This document shows positions 53,499-63,331 of a stretch of 64,000 bases of DNA, piece after piece (position 1 is the stretch's first letter; each line of letters opens with the position of its first letter). This DNA is from an uncultured Saprospiraceae bacterium (GTDB taxonomy: Bacteria > Bacteroidota > Bacteroidia > Chitinophagales > Saprospiraceae). The stretch covers positions 194,589 to 258,588 of the forward strand of contig CALGLU010000022.1 of assembly GCA_937959275.1 (NCBI GenBank), read 5' to 3'. The notes beneath the pieces were generated by a model that was given only the letters and a program-made list of their open reading frames with translations, searched no databases and was not told the origin of the DNA. A program made the position numbers and the translations under genes.

Positions 53499-54989
53499 AT
53501 GTACTTATTAGGTCTAGATATTGGTAGTTCCTCGATTAAAGCTGCTGTCGTTGCAATTGACAGCAGGAGTCCTGTAGCTACAGCTTCATACCCACCAACG
53601 GAAATGGCCATACAAGCTCCGCAAGCTGCTTGGGCTGAACAAGATCCGGATATGTGGTGGGCATACGCCGCAAAGGCAATTCAGGCTTGTCTTGAGATGT
53701 CCCAAGTAAAAGTCACTGATATTCAAGCAATTGGTATTTCCTACCAAATGCATGGCTTGGTAGCAGTTGATCAACAAGGCGTCCCCGTTAGGCCATCTAT
53801 CATCTGGTGCGACAGTCGAGCCGTTGAGATTGGTGACGCTGCGGCTCAAGAATTAGGTGCAGACTTCTGCAGTCAACACTACCTCAATACACCTGGTAAC
53901 TTTACTGCGTCCAAGCTTAAATGGGTCAAAGAGAATGAACCAGAGGTGTACAGTCGGATACATAAGGTGTTCTTGCCCGGCGATTACATTGCTTATAAGA
54001 TGACAGGAGAGATGTGTACGACCATATCAGGCCTGTCCGAAGGCATCTTGTGGGATTTTAAAAATCACAGTCCAGCGTCTGACCTCTTGAACCATTATGG
54101 TATTGATGAGTCTCTACTAGCGGATATTCAACCTACGTTTTCCGTCCAAGGCTCATTACATGCGCAGGCGGCGGAGTTTTTAAGTCTACCTGTAGGCATT
54201 CCTGTTTCGTATAGAGCTGGCGATCAACCTAATAATGCGATGTCACTAGGTGTCTTTGAGCCAGGACAAATCGCTGGGACTGGAGGCACGTCTGGAGTCG
54301 TCTATGCTGTTTCAGATCAATTAGTCCATGATCCAGATATGAGAGTCAATAGTTTTGCTCATGTTAATTATCAAACACATGATCCAAGAGTTGGTGTCTT
54401 GCTGTGCATTAATGGATGTGGTATTCAATATGGATGGCTACGTAAATTAATGGGTGAAGAAAATGTAAGCTATTTTGATTTAGAGCAAAAAGCCGCAGGT
54501 ATTGATATCGGGAGTGAGGGTTTATCAATCGTTTCTTTTGGTAATGGTGCAGAACGAATGTTGAAAAATGAAGCGCCAGGAGGGCAAGTCTTAAATTTGA
54601 ATTTTAATGTGCATGATCAGGCACATATGTACCGAGCTGCGCTGGAGGGCATCGCCTTTGCCTTTTATTATGGCATACAAAGCATGCAGCAAATGGGAGT
54701 CCAAGTGTCTGAGATGAGGGTTGGCAATGATAATTTATTTCAGTCCTCTATTTTTTCAAAAACCTTGTCGAGTTTGTCAGGCGCAAGCATTAACCTTGTC
54801 GAAACCACAGGTGCTGTCGGTGCTGCTTTGGGAGCAGGCGTAGGCATCGGACAATATGCATCGCTCAAAGACGCTTTCAATAATCAAGTCGTTATAAAAA
54901 CAATCGAACCAGATACAGCAGAAACCAGCGCATATCAAGGCGCCTATGAAACATGGTTTAATCAATTACAAAAGTTTATTAGCAAATAA
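53499..54989 (+). CDS. xylB: Xylulokinase
   Basis: A 496-residue FGGY kinase that phosphorylates D-xylulose. Motifs are [12 protein letters not shown] at the N-terminus (phosphate 1), [46 protein letters not shown] (phosphate 2) and [15 protein letters not shown]. It lies 5 bp before xylA in the same direction, so the two form a classic xylose utilisation pair. Length is normal for the family. A LacI or XylR regulator is not adjacent. Confidence 0.95.
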   Translation: MYLLGLDIGSSSIKAAVVAIDSRSPVATASYPPTEMAIQAPQAAWAEQDPDMWWAYAAKAIQACLEMSQVKVTDIQAIGISYQMHGLVAVDQQGVPVRPSIIWCDSRAVEIGDAAAQELGADFCSQHYLNTPGNFTASKLKWVKENEPEVYSRIHKVFLPGDYIAYKMTGEMCTTISGLSEGILWDFKNHSPASDLLNHYGIDESLLADIQPTFSVQGSLHAQAAEFLSLPVGIPVSYRAGDQPNNAMSLGVFEPGQIAGTGGTSGVVYAVSDQLVHDPDMRVNSFAHVNYQTHDPRVGVLLCINGCGIQYGWLRKLMGEENVSYFDLEQKAAGIDIGSEGLSIVSFGNGAERMLKNEAPGGQVLNLNFNVHDQAHMYRAALEGIAFAFYYGIQSMQQMGVQVSEMRVGNDNLFQSSIFSKTLSSLSGASINLVETTGAVGAALGAGVGIGQYASLKDAFNNQVVIKTIEPDTAETSAYQGAYETWFNQLQKFISK

Positions 54990-54994
54990 TTTAT

Positions 54995-56326
54995 ATGAGT
55001 AAAGTACTAATTGGGAATACAGAATACTTCCCTGACATAAAGAAAATTAAATTCGAGGGTCGTAAATCCAAAAATCCATTGGCATTTAAATTTTACAAAG
55101 CCGATCAAAAAGTAGGTGGTAAATCCATGAAGAATCACTTCAAATTTGCCTGTGCGTATTGGCATTCATTCTGTAATGGTGGTGGCGATCCTTTTGGTCC
55201 AGAAACGAAACGGTTTCAGTGGGATCAGGCAGCAGATCCTGTGCAAAGAGCCAAAGATAAAATGGATGCAGCGTTTGAATTTATGACGAAGATGGGGCTC
55301 GAATACTATTGCTTTCATGATGTCGATCTTGTGGATGAAGGAGATAATTTAAAAGACTTTAGAAAACGATTAGATGCGGTGTCTGATTATGCACTTCCAA
55401 AAATGAAAGCATCTGGGATTAAAGTGCTGTGGGGTACGGCTAACCTCTTTAGCAACCCGCGCTACATGAATGGTGCAGCCACTAATCCTGATTTTAATGT
55501 TGTGGCCTATGCAGGTGGTCAACTTAAGAATGCTATCGATACAACGATAAAGCTAGGTGGAGAGAATTATGTGTTTTGGGGTGGGCGAGAAGGTTACATG
55601 TCTTTGTTGAATACCAATATGAAAAAGGAACTTGATCATATGGGCAGGTTTCTCAGTATGGCAAGAGATTATGCGCGTAAGAAAGGGTTTAAAGGGACGT
55701 TCTTTATTGAGCCAAAACCTATGGAACCGTCTAAGCACCAATACGATTTTGATACAGCGACAGTGCTCAACTTTTTGCGTGAATACGATTTGATGGATGA
55801 TTTCAAAATTAATATTGAAGTGAATCATGCTACACTCGCCTTACACACATTTCAGCATGAACTACAAGTCGCGGCGAATGCTAATGCACTAGGATCAATT
55901 GATGCCAATCGTGGTGACTACCAAAATGGATGGGACACGGATCAGTTTCCTGTTGATCTGTATGAGTTAACAGAGGCGATGTTAGTGATTTTAGAATCAG
56001 GAGGTATCCAAGGCGGCGGTGTTAATTTTGATGCTAAAACGCGACGGAATTCTACTGACAATGACGATTTGTTTTTTGCTCATATTGGTGGCATGGATAA
56101 TTTTGCCAGAGCGTTATTAATAGCCAATGACATCTTAAAAGAATCTGATTACAAAAAACTAAGACGGAATAGATATCGTTCGTTTGAGAGAGGTAATGGC
56201 AAAGCATTTGAGGAAGGGAAGTTAAAATTAGCAGATTTAGCAAAGATTGCGGCAAAAAATGGGGAGCCTGAGCAAACAAGTGGCAAGCAAGAATTGTTTG
56301 AAAACATAATTAACCAATACATTTAA
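54995..56326 (+). CDS. xylA: Xylose isomerase
   Basis: A 443-residue TIM-barrel enzyme that interconverts D-xylose and D-xylulose. Key metal and catalytic motifs are present: [58 protein letters not shown], and [17 protein letters not shown]. It matches the class II (longer) form. It is 5 bp after xylB and 3 bp before the GH16 lipoprotein gene, an arrangement consistent with one operon. Confidence 0.96.
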   Translation: MSKVLIGNTEYFPDIKKIKFEGRKSKNPLAFKFYKADQKVGGKSMKNHFKFACAYWHSFCNGGGDPFGPETKRFQWDQAADPVQRAKDKMDAAFEFMTKMGLEYYCFHDVDLVDEGDNLKDFRKRLDAVSDYALPKMKASGIKVLWGTANLFSNPRYMNGAATNPDFNVVAYAGGQLKNAIDTTIKLGGENYVFWGGREGYMSLLNTNMKKELDHMGRFLSMARDYARKKGFKGTFFIEPKPMEPSKHQYDFDTATVLNFLREYDLMDDFKINIEVNHATLALHTFQHELQVAANANALGSIDANRGDYQNGWDTDQFPVDLYELTEAMLVILESGGIQGGGVNFDAKTRRNSTDNDDLFFAHIGGMDNFARALLIANDILKESDYKKLRRNRYRSFERGNGKAFEEGKLKLADLAKIAAKNGEPEQTSGKQELFENIINQYI

Positions 56327-56329
56327 TCA

Positions 56330-57538
56330 ATGCGAAGTCTCTTTTTCATCTTTTTGGCCATACATGTTACGTTCATATCATGTAGTGATTCAGAGCCAGG
56401 AATGGAGATGAACGAGCCTGATCCAATGCTTGTCATCCCGACACTATCAATCTTAGATCGATCTCTATTGGAAAAGGATGATCAATTTGATATGATTTTT
56501 GAAGTCAAACTGTCTGAAGCTACAACGGAGGCAATTACAGTAGACTATGCACTTCAGGGATTGACGGCGGAGCCCGGCGTGGATTTTGGGGATCAAGGTG
56601 GATCGTTTACGATTGCTGCAGGAGACACTAAATTTGAATTAGCTGTTCCAATCTTACCAGATGACATTCGTGAAGTTGAAGAGGAATTTGAAGTTGTCTT
56701 GTCGAACGTAAAGAATGCCACGGTCACAAAAGATAAGGCCATTGGTATCATACTTGATGATGATGATGAGACCGCTAATACAGTTGAAGATGGATACATG
56801 ACTTCCGAAACACATTATGGATATAGTTTGACGTGGGGAGATGAGTTTGATGGCACTAGCCTAAATCTTGAAGACTATAATTTTGATCTTGGTGACGGCT
56901 GTCCTAATATATGTGGATGGGGAAATAATGAATTAGAGGTTTATACTGATAAGCCAGAAAACATCAAAGTGGCTGATGGTAAGTTAAGTATTACAGCAAC
57001 TAAGTCGGGGACTAGTTACGAGTCTGCTAAAATCCATACAAAAGATAAGCAAAGTTTTGTGTTTGGAAGGATTGATATTCGAGCTAAGCTGCCGGAAGGT
57101 CAGGGCATTTGGCCAGCGCTGTGGATGTTAGGCCAAAACATTGATGAAGTTGGTTGGCCTGCGTGTGGAGAGATTGACATTATGGAAATGGTAGGCCACA
57201 CGCCAAAGGTTACCCATGGCACAGCCCATTGGGGCGCAGCAGGCGGGCCGAGTACTTTTAAAGGAGCTAGCTTTAGTCTCGATGAAAAATTTAGTGACAA
57301 ATTTCATGTTTTTTCTCTAGTCTGGGAAATGAATGAGTTGGTATGGTATGTTGATGAAACAAAATTTTTCACAGCGAATCTAGCTACTATTGGAAATGAA
57401 CAGTGGCGATTTAATCAACAATTTTATTTGATTTTCAATGTTGCTGTTGGTGGTAATTGGCCAGGTAGTCCAGATGCCACAACAGTATTTCCGCAGACGA
57501 TGGATATCGATTATGTGAGAGTATTTCAGCGAACGTAA
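56330..57538 (+). CDS. GH16 family beta-glucanase-like lipoprotein with Calx-beta domain
   Basis: A 402-residue lipoprotein (signal ending FISCSDSEPG). A Calx-beta-like domain comes first (TVDYALQGLTAEPGVDFGDQ, EVVLSNVKNATV). A GH16 domain fills the C-terminal half. Catalytic residues are in GEIDIMEMVGHTP (two Glu and one Asp), with WPALWMLG before and YVDETKFFTAN and VAVGGNWPGSPDA after. GH16 enzymes cleave beta-1,3 or beta-1,4 glucans, such as laminarin or lichenan. It begins 3 bp after xylA, which links a beta-glucan hydrolase to the xylose pathway. Confidence 0.92.
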   Translation: MRSLFFIFLAIHVTFISCSDSEPGMEMNEPDPMLVIPTLSILDRSLLEKDDQFDMIFEVKLSEATTEAITVDYALQGLTAEPGVDFGDQGGSFTIAAGDTKFELAVPILPDDIREVEEEFEVVLSNVKNATVTKDKAIGIILDDDDETANTVEDGYMTSETHYGYSLTWGDEFDGTSLNLEDYNFDLGDGCPNICGWGNNELEVYTDKPENIKVADGKLSITATKSGTSYESAKIHTKDKQSFVFGRIDIRAKLPEGQGIWPALWMLGQNIDEVGWPACGEIDIMEMVGHTPKVTHGTAHWGAAGGPSTFKGASFSLDEKFSDKFHVFSLVWEMNELVWYVDETKFFTANLATIGNEQWRFNQQFYLIFNVAVGGNWPGSPDATTVFPQTMDIDYVRVFQRT

Positions 57539-57636
57539 TGAAAATTCGGCAATGAATTAATTTAATGCAGGACTGATTCCAAAATACTGTAGTGGCTTAA
57601 AAATACGCTCACTATATAAAAGTTTATTGTGTCTTT

Positions 57637-58590
57637 TTAAGGTAACAGTCCAACCGCTTTTTTCATAGACTGCAGCCCTTCCTTCGCAACAACTAAGGCA
57701 TCTTGCTTCCAATATTCTCGGTTAAATAATTCGAGAGACAAGACTTTTGGATGTGCTGGATCAGCTAGGTCCGACAGAATCTTTTTTAATGGTGCTACGC
57801 CTAAGCCTGGATAAACACGATCTTTATCACCAATCGTATGTCGATCTGGCTGCGCGGGATAATCATTCATATGAAAAATCTCAATAGCATCAGGGGCAAT
57901 GAGATCTAATCCTTCGAATGGAGATCCACCCTTATATAAATGATACACATCAGGCAATATTCTCGTGTTGCTATGGCCACATTGAGCAGCGACGTAAAGT
58001 ACTTGACTTAACTTATGTAGATGTTTGGAAAAACCCCATACCTCTAATTGGGGAATCACGCCAATCGAAGAACCTAACTCAACTAAATCATAGAAACGCT
58101 CAGCCACAGCATCCAGATTCAATGCTTCCACATCTGTAGCGCCGGCAGGAGGAGCGGCTATGCGTCGACAGCCTAGCTGCGCTAATAATTCCATTTCTGC
58201 TTTTGCTTGCTCTAAGGCTTTCGTCCGCGCGGCATCATCGTCTATAATCCACTGCGCAAAGCCAATCGCATTTTCCACACGAATACCTAAGGCATCAATT
58301 TTTTTCTTTAGCTCAGACAGCTTGCCACCTTCATCTATAAAATTATGGAGTGTTGGAATCCAGATTTCGATCCCATTATAGCCTGCCTCTGCTGCAATCT
58401 CGATCTCTTTTTCCAAGCCAACTTTTTGTCCCATTATAGTGCTTGTATTCAAACAATACGAAAAGGGTTGATTGAGGGATTTAGCTGATGATATGGCTTG
58501 ATTCGTGCCGCAGGATGGCAAAAGGGAAGCACTTGTGATAAGGCCAATACCAGATAATGCTTGCCGTCGAGATAATTTCGTGTGATCCAT
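57637..58590 (-). CDS. Tat-exported sugar phosphate isomerase/epimerase-like TIM-barrel protein
   Basis: A 317-residue protein from the ATG at 58590; an upstream start would add a segment outside the signal. The Tat motif LSRRQALSGIGLITSASLLP is followed by SCGTNQ. A xylose-isomerase-like TIM barrel follows: EIEIAAEAGYNGIEIWIPTL, IPQLEVWGFSKHLHKL, RILPDVYHLYKGGSPFEGL, VYPGLGVAPLKKIL and VLSLELFNREYW. Export with these motifs resembles periplasmic 3-ketoglycoside or hydroxypyruvate-isomerase-like enzymes, but the substrate is unknown. It is convergent with the GH16 gene. Confidence 0.87.
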   Translation of the reverse strand: MDHTKLSRRQALSGIGLITSASLLPSCGTNQAISSAKSLNQPFSYCLNTSTIMGQKVGLEKEIEIAAEAGYNGIEIWIPTLHNFIDEGGKLSELKKKIDALGIRVENAIGFAQWIIDDDAARTKALEQAKAEMELLAQLGCRRIAAPPAGATDVEALNLDAVAERFYDLVELGSSIGVIPQLEVWGFSKHLHKLSQVLYVAAQCGHSNTRILPDVYHLYKGGSPFEGLDLIAPDAIEIFHMNDYPAQPDRHTIGDKDRVYPGLGVAPLKKILSDLADPAHPKVLSLELFNREYWKQDALVVAKEGLQSMKKAVGLLP

Positions 58591-58731
58591 GTTTGAAAGA
58601 TAGTGAATACTCGGTTTTAAATCTCTACGATTAATTATGAAGATGAAATATGTTTTACGCACACAAGAACCAACATTCAGGAGTATTGATTATCTTTCTA
58701 CCAATATTATTAACCTCATATATCATCCTCC

Positions 58732-59163
58732 ATGATTCCAAGATCAGAACCAGTTATTTGCATCGAAACGTTTCATGTGCCCGTCACAGATCTATGGTCA
58801 GCCATCACAGATCAAGAGCAAATGAAAGAATGGTATTTTGATATGATTGATCAATTCGTTCCCGAGGTTGGCGGTCTAACACAATTTGTGATCGAACATG
58901 AAGGATTGACATTTACACATATCTGGAAAGTGACAGAAGCAATTCCCAATAAGAAGATTGCTTATTCTTGGTCTTACAAAGAATACGACGGCGAAGGACA
59001 TGTCAGTTTTGATTTGGAAGAGATGGGCGACACTGTACGGCTGACATTGACAAACACAGGATTGGACAGCTTCCCAGACCACATTCCAGCATTTTCTAGA
59101 GAAAGCTGTGTCAATGGATGGAACTATTTGATTCGTACACGACTAAAGGAATTTATGGAGTAA
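58732..59163 (+). CDS. SRPBCC (AHSA1/START-like) domain protein
   Basis: A 143-residue protein made of one SRPBCC domain. Matches are VPVTDLWSAITDQEQMKEWY at the N-terminus, and IAYSWSYKEYDGEGHVSFDL followed by LTLTNTGLD and SCVNGWNYLIRTRLKEFM later. This hydrophobic-cavity fold binds small lipophilic molecules or assists protein partners. The ligand is unknown. A 142-bp gap separates it from the divergent isomerase gene. Confidence 0.86.
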   Translation: MIPRSEPVICIETFHVPVTDLWSAITDQEQMKEWYFDMIDQFVPEVGGLTQFVIEHEGLTFTHIWKVTEAIPNKKIAYSWSYKEYDGEGHVSFDLEEMGDTVRLTLTNTGLDSFPDHIPAFSRESCVNGWNYLIRTRLKEFME

Positions 59164-59248
59164 TTTTATGCACCTTCGTCCTGAACCTTCCTGACCGTTT
59201 GTATCGTAATTGATTGTTTATAATCACATGACTTTTATTACTATATCC

Positions 59249-60055
59249 TCATTCTAATTCACTAAGCTCTTGAGCTCTGTGAAATGCAGATTCAATACCT
59301 TCCTGATAACCTTCTTTTACACGTTGTTTCTCAAACGCGTTAAAAGCAGCGGCAGTCGTACCACCCTTGGAAGTTACTTTTTCAATCCATTCCTCGCAAG
59401 TGAAATCGTGCTTATTAAATAAGTCGATCGCTCCTCTAAATGTTTGATAGGTTAATAACTCTGATTCAGATTGTGAAAAACCTAAGGCTTTAGCCGACTC
59501 AATCATTCCTTGCATAAAATAAAAGACATACGCAGGACCTGAACCTGAAATGGCAGTTGCTGCATCGATCATCACTTCATCATCAGTATAGACGGTTTTG
59601 CCTGACGCACTCAACAGATTCTGCACCATCACCAGTTCAATTCGAGTCACTTCAGCCGACGAACTAAACACAGACATACCTGTTCCAATCTGCGCTGGCA
59701 AATTCGGCATCACCCGCACGACCTTCTTCAATCCTAGGCCTTTCTGAATCGTCTCTATTTTCACACCTGCCATAATAGACAGCACGACTTGCTGCTGACT
59801 GATAAATGGCTTAATGGTGCTAAACAATGAATTGATATCCTGTGGCTTAACAGCCAAGATGATCAAATCAGCATCTTCAACATAGTCATCAGGTTCTCCG
59901 AAGACTGTTCCGATTTCGAGCTTCTTTAGCTCATCTGCTTTCTTCATTGATTTCTCAAGAATTAGCATATTGCTATTGTCGACTATTTTCGAATTGATAA
60001 AGCTTTTCGCAAAGGTCAAGCCCATATTCCCACCACCAATAATTAAAATTTTCAT
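59249..60055 (-). CDS. proC: Pyrroline-5-carboxylate reductase
   Basis: A 268-residue enzyme of normal length that reduces 1-pyrroline-5-carboxylate to proline. The NAD(P)-binding motif is ILIIGGGNMGLTFAKSF. The Cys-free substrate region shows LSIMAGVKIETIQKGLG, followed by RVMPNLPAQIGTGMSVF. The C-terminal dimerisation helices carry ISGSGPAYVFYFMQGM and VTSKGGTTAAAFNAF. It is monocistronic. Upstream are three tandem 12-mers. Confidence 0.95.
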   Translation of the reverse strand: MKILIIGGGNMGLTFAKSFINSKIVDNSNMLILEKSMKKADELKKLEIGTVFGEPDDYVEDADLIILAVKPQDINSLFSTIKPFISQQQVVLSIMAGVKIETIQKGLGLKKVVRVMPNLPAQIGTGMSVFSSSAEVTRIELVMVQNLLSASGKTVYTDDEVMIDAATAISGSGPAYVFYFMQGMIESAKALGFSQSESELLTYQTFRGAIDLFNKHDFTCEEWIEKVTSKGGTTAAAFNAFEKQRVKEGYQEGIESAFHRAQELSELE

Positions 60056-60062
60056 AAATTAT

Positions 60063-60097
60063 AAATCAAAATGCAAATCAAAATGTAAATCAAAAAT
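60063..60097. repeat. Three tandem 12-mers upstream of proC
   Basis: AAATCAAAATGC (60063-60074), AAATCAAAATGT (60075-60086) and AAATCAAAAAT (60087-60097) follow one another. They start 8 bp before the proC ATG on the opposite strand, so they lie in its likely leader. Confidence 0.7.
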
Positions 60098-60290
60098 AGC
60101 TAAGCTGTAGAATATACAGATTCATACCTTATCTATAATCAAACAACATGCCTTAAGTTGATTTTTGAATTTAAAGTTGGATTTGCGATGAGTTAGCTCA
60201 ACGATATGATACAATACGAATCTTCATTCGTGTTCCTTGTTGTCTTAATGATTCTTCTTTTTAAGGATCTACATCACTTTTATGAAGCAA

Positions 60291-60356
60291 TAACTATGTG
60301 CCCTATCCTCCTATCTGGTTCAATTAACTATGTGCCCTATGTGTCTATGTGGTTCA
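60291..60356. repeat. Direct repeat of a 32-bp CTATGTG-rich unit
   Basis: Two 32-bp copies (60291-60322, 60325-60356) share TAACTATGTGCCCTAT and GGTTCA and differ at five positions. A related 26-bp sequence lies inverted at 20352-20377 (about 21 identical). This marks a dispersed intergenic repeat family. Confidence 0.6.
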
Positions 60357-60389
60357 GTCTCGATTTAACAAACCCTCGTAAGCCAGCCT

Positions 60390-62717
60390 CTAAAATTTAT
60401 AATTTATCCCAAATGTAAGACTCAAACCAATATCATCTGCAAAGTATCTTTGTCTATTTAAATAATCGCGGTAAGCAACATTAAAAAGATTATTCGCTTC
60501 GACGAAGCATCTAATTTTATAATGAGAAGAAATTAGATTAGTAGAGAGTTTCAACCCTAAAAGATTATAAGCTGAAGGTGGTAGAACAAAATCTTGGCTA
60601 GCTAAAAGATTATTTTGGCTAAATACATATTTATTGTTGAGTTCTATTTCAGTATCCTCAAGCTGTATTGAATTTAAGGTAATGAGCTTTTCGGCACGAT
60701 AGACAATGCTTCCATAAACGTTATTTGGAGGCATAAAAACAAGGGGTAAATCTTCTTCGGTATTTGTACCTTTTAAATAGCTGTATTTCAACAGACCAAA
60801 TAGTGAACGACGAATTGTGAACTGGGCTGATATGTCAAGGCCATAGATTGTAGCATTGCTTTGTTCGTATGTAAATACAGGAAAAAAGCCACGAATGGTT
60901 TGTCGGATTTCATCCTGAGGATTTAAAAATATATAATCGTTGAAGAGCTGATGATACAGTAAGGTATTAAATGAAAAATTGGCATTAGGTGTCCATTTAT
61001 ATTCTAAGGTGTTTTTAAGAGCTGTTTCGGTATTGAGATTTATATCTCCTTCTTCAATACCGCTAACGCCTTGATGTAGGCCATTGCTGTATAATTCATT
61101 TATTCCAGGATTCCGTGTGGCATAACCAATATTCCAGCTGATAGATTGTGCTTTTGAAATGTCAAACTTTGTAGAGACAAGACCATTAATATTATGAAAT
61201 TGGTTTTTATATCTAATAATTTCACTTTCAATACCTCTGCTAATGGTCACCACATTTTGCAGTTCATAATCGTATCGAATGCCGAAATTAAAATCAATGT
61301 TCTTTAAGCGCTTGGAGACTGTGGCAAACTGGCCAGCTTTATAGGAGAAGTAGTCAGGTATTAAAGGAAGGATTCCTGTTTCTGGATTATTTGTATTGTC
61401 AGTAATGATTTGTTGATTCCCAACTTTAAGCTTCCATTCACTCTTTAGTTGTTGTGTGTATTTTAATTCTATATTAGAAGTCGTTTGAGCAATATGTAAA
61501 GCGGGAATATCCGTTCGTCCACTACGTCTGACATCAAATTCTTTTCGATTATTTAACTGTCCAGCCACCACAAAGTCAAATGTTTGGCTTTCATCGTAGT
61601 AGTACTTCGTTTTAAACTTGACGAGATGATGTGATACATGTTGCTTGGGAGCTTCTATTTTATAACTGAAAGTTGGCTCAGTAAAAAATGGAATCTCTCG
61701 GTTCAGAGCTTGATCCAGATCCGTCAGATTACCAATATGAGAACCTCTCAAAACCCCAAGACGGGTATTGAATGTACTAGCATAAAAATCAAAAAACACT
61801 TTTTCATCCCATGACTTTTCCAATTGAAAAGATAGATTTGCTTCTTCAAGTCCTGTATTATTTAGAAAATAACTTGCTGTTTTCCGGTCGCCATATTTCT
61901 TCAAAGTACCATTTACTCTCCATGCAAAAAGACTTGTGTATCGCTCTAGTCGAGCATTTAAACTATTGCCTCTTCCGTTGGTTTCATAAGCGTAGTTTAT
62001 CTGACCATGAAGATGTGGTTCACGACCTATTTTTTTTGGTTCAACCAAAACAACAGCGCCTAAATTCCCACTTCCAAATTCAATGGCATTTGCTCCTTTT
62101 AGAACAATGATTTTATCGGCAGAAAATGGATCTATTTCAGGGCTGTGGTCATTGCCCCATTGTTGGCCACTTTGTGCGATACCGTTATTGAGAATTGTCA
62201 AGCGATTTCCATAGAGGCCATGAACAACCGGTTTTGAAATGCCACTTCCATTCTTAATCAAGTGAACACCTTCCTGATTTTCCAATAAACCTGCTAAATT
62301 TTGATTGGTATTATCTTCGATTGCCTGACGGTTGACAGAGGAATTTGGTTGATTGTTTTGATTATCCTTTTTGCCTTGAATTACAACTCCTTCTAGCGAG
62401 GTGCTCGTATGTGTCAAGATGACATTCAAAAATGTATCTTCCAAAAGATCAAAATGAAACTCCTTAGAATCGCAACCGATATGCGAAAATATTAAGTGAT
62501 ACTCTCCTTCGCAAATGTTATTAAAGGAGAAATTTCCGGTATCATCTGTATTGGTCCCATTAGATATTTCGCGAATCAGGACATTCACGTAGGATAGGGG
62601 TAAACCAGTTCCTTCGTCAATGACCTGACCGCTAATATTAAGCTTACAGTCCTGCGCAGCGCCATTAAAAACTGCAAGGAAAAATGTTAAGCAAAAAATG
62701 AATTTATTATTGAACAT
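60390..62717 (-). CDS. TonB-dependent outer-membrane receptor, probable metal transporter
   Basis: A 775-residue receptor. The signal peptide (ending GAAQ) is followed by a carboxypeptidase-regulatory-like domain (SGQVIDEGTGLPLSYVNVLI), then a plug domain with QNLAGLLENQEGVHLIKNGS, GLYGNRLTILNNGIAQSGQQ, and DPFSADKIIVLKGANAIEFG. A beta-barrel follows and ends in an aromatic residue (LTFGINYKF). The plug style resembles ZnuD-type or other metal receptors. The start overlaps the end of the lipoprotein gene by 11 bp, so they are translationally coupled. The metal is inferred, not shown. Confidence 0.92.
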   Translation of the reverse strand: MFNNKFIFCLTFFLAVFNGAAQDCKLNISGQVIDEGTGLPLSYVNVLIREISNGTNTDDTGNFSFNNICEGEYHLIFSHIGCDSKEFHFDLLEDTFLNVILTHTSTSLEGVVIQGKKDNQNNQPNSSVNRQAIEDNTNQNLAGLLENQEGVHLIKNGSGISKPVVHGLYGNRLTILNNGIAQSGQQWGNDHSPEIDPFSADKIIVLKGANAIEFGSGNLGAVVLVEPKKIGREPHLHGQINYAYETNGRGNSLNARLERYTSLFAWRVNGTLKKYGDRKTASYFLNNTGLEEANLSFQLEKSWDEKVFFDFYASTFNTRLGVLRGSHIGNLTDLDQALNREIPFFTEPTFSYKIEAPKQHVSHHLVKFKTKYYYDESQTFDFVVAGQLNNRKEFDVRRSGRTDIPALHIAQTTSNIELKYTQQLKSEWKLKVGNQQIITDNTNNPETGILPLIPDYFSYKAGQFATVSKRLKNIDFNFGIRYDYELQNVVTISRGIESEIIRYKNQFHNINGLVSTKFDISKAQSISWNIGYATRNPGINELYSNGLHQGVSGIEEGDINLNTETALKNTLEYKWTPNANFSFNTLLYHQLFNDYIFLNPQDEIRQTIRGFFPVFTYEQSNATIYGLDISAQFTIRRSLFGLLKYSYLKGTNTEEDLPLVFMPPNNVYGSIVYRAEKLITLNSIQLEDTEIELNNKYVFSQNNLLASQDFVLPPSAYNLLGLKLSTNLISSHYKIRCFVEANNLFNVAYRDYLNRQRYFADDIGLSLTFGINYKF

Positions 62718-63267
62718 CTATTGGAAATGTAACTTGAATATCTGTCTCACCTCCAGCATTAGTGATATCACCCTCTGAAACTCCAGCAGCTGACTTGTTA
62801 GGCTCATGACGTAGTATGATTGTGAGCGTACCTGAGTCTGGAGCTCCTGTCGTCAAAGTGGTCATAACTCCTAAAGGAAAATTATTCGCATCTTCATCAC
62901 CATAAGTAATATTCACAGTTGACAAATTCGATTCAAAAAAGACTTGATGTTCTTCAGCTTCTTCAACTACCTCTAGCAAAATATTTATTGGAGTTTCTCC
63001 AGCTTCATTCATTAGGTCAAGACTACCAACGTAACTCTGATTGGCACTAAGTGTCCCTCCAGTTATCAAAGGGCTATCACCACCATCTCCATCTAAATCT
63101 TGGAAGCTAAGTGTGATTATGTCACCTCCTCCAATAGGGCTGAGTTGGTAACTGAGACTTGTAATAAGTTCTTCTTCGTTAGGTATTTCTGGATCATCCT
63201 TTTCGCAATTGGTGAATAGCAGGCTAGTCAATAAGATCAAGGAGAGAGCTACAAGATTTTTGTTCAT
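62707..63267 (-). CDS. Surface lipoprotein partner of TonB receptor
   Basis: A 186-residue lipoprotein from the ATG at 63267; an upstream start would cross the dyad operator and promoter. The signal ends LLFTNCEKDDPEIP. The acidic stretch after the Cys resembles a surface-export signal. The body is a single beta-rich domain (LSFQDLDGDGGDSPLITGGT, LLEVVEEAEEHQVFFESN, GTLTIILRHEPNKSA). The family is common beside TonB receptors in Bacteroidota and carries a misleading name in databases. It probably assists metal capture. Confidence 0.85.
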   Translation of the reverse strand: MNKNLVALSLILLTSLLFTNCEKDDPEIPNEEELITSLSYQLSPIGGGDIITLSFQDLDGDGGDSPLITGGTLSANQSYVGSLDLMNEAGETPINILLEVVEEAEEHQVFFESNLSTVNITYGDEDANNFPLGVMTTLTTGAPDSGTLTIILRHEPNKSAAGVSEGDITNAGGETDIQVTFPIDVQ

Positions 63268-63296
63268 TATATTTTTATTTAAGGTTAATTTATGCG

Positions 63297-63304
63297 CAAA
63301 TATA
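63297..63304 (-). promoter_or_regulatory. Candidate -7 element of the lipoprotein-TonB operon
   Basis: The minus-strand reading is TATATTTG, a perfect TAnnTTTG element, 29 bp upstream of the ATG at 63267. The dyad operator lies immediately upstream of it, where it could block the -33 region. Confidence 0.55.
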
Positions 63305-63310
63305 AAATGT

Positions 63311-63331
63311 AAATGCAACAATGTTGCATTT
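63311..63331. promoter_or_regulatory. Dyad operator upstream of lipoprotein-TonB operon
   Basis: A perfect inverted repeat, AAATGCAAC-N3-GTTGCATTT (9-bp arms, spacer AAT), ends 6 bp upstream of the -7 candidate, 43-64 bp upstream of the ATG. The form and position fit a repressor site of the Fur/Zur kind, but the regulator is not shown. Confidence 0.65.

Larger units (their letters stand above)
60056..60389. other. 334-bp intergenic region with mini-repeats
   Basis: No gene is supported here. It contains the three 12-mers next to proC and, at 60291-60322 and 60325-60356, two direct copies of a 32-bp unit with about 27 identical bases, rich in CTATGTG words. An open frame at 60206-60418 crosses these repeats and overlaps the TonB gene, so it is not counted as coding. 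Confidence 0.5.

Noticed and set aside
60206-60418. Small plus-strand gene of 70 codons.
   Set aside because: It lies over the CTATGTG repeats and overlaps the end of the TonB receptor gene; there is no ribosome site or family match.
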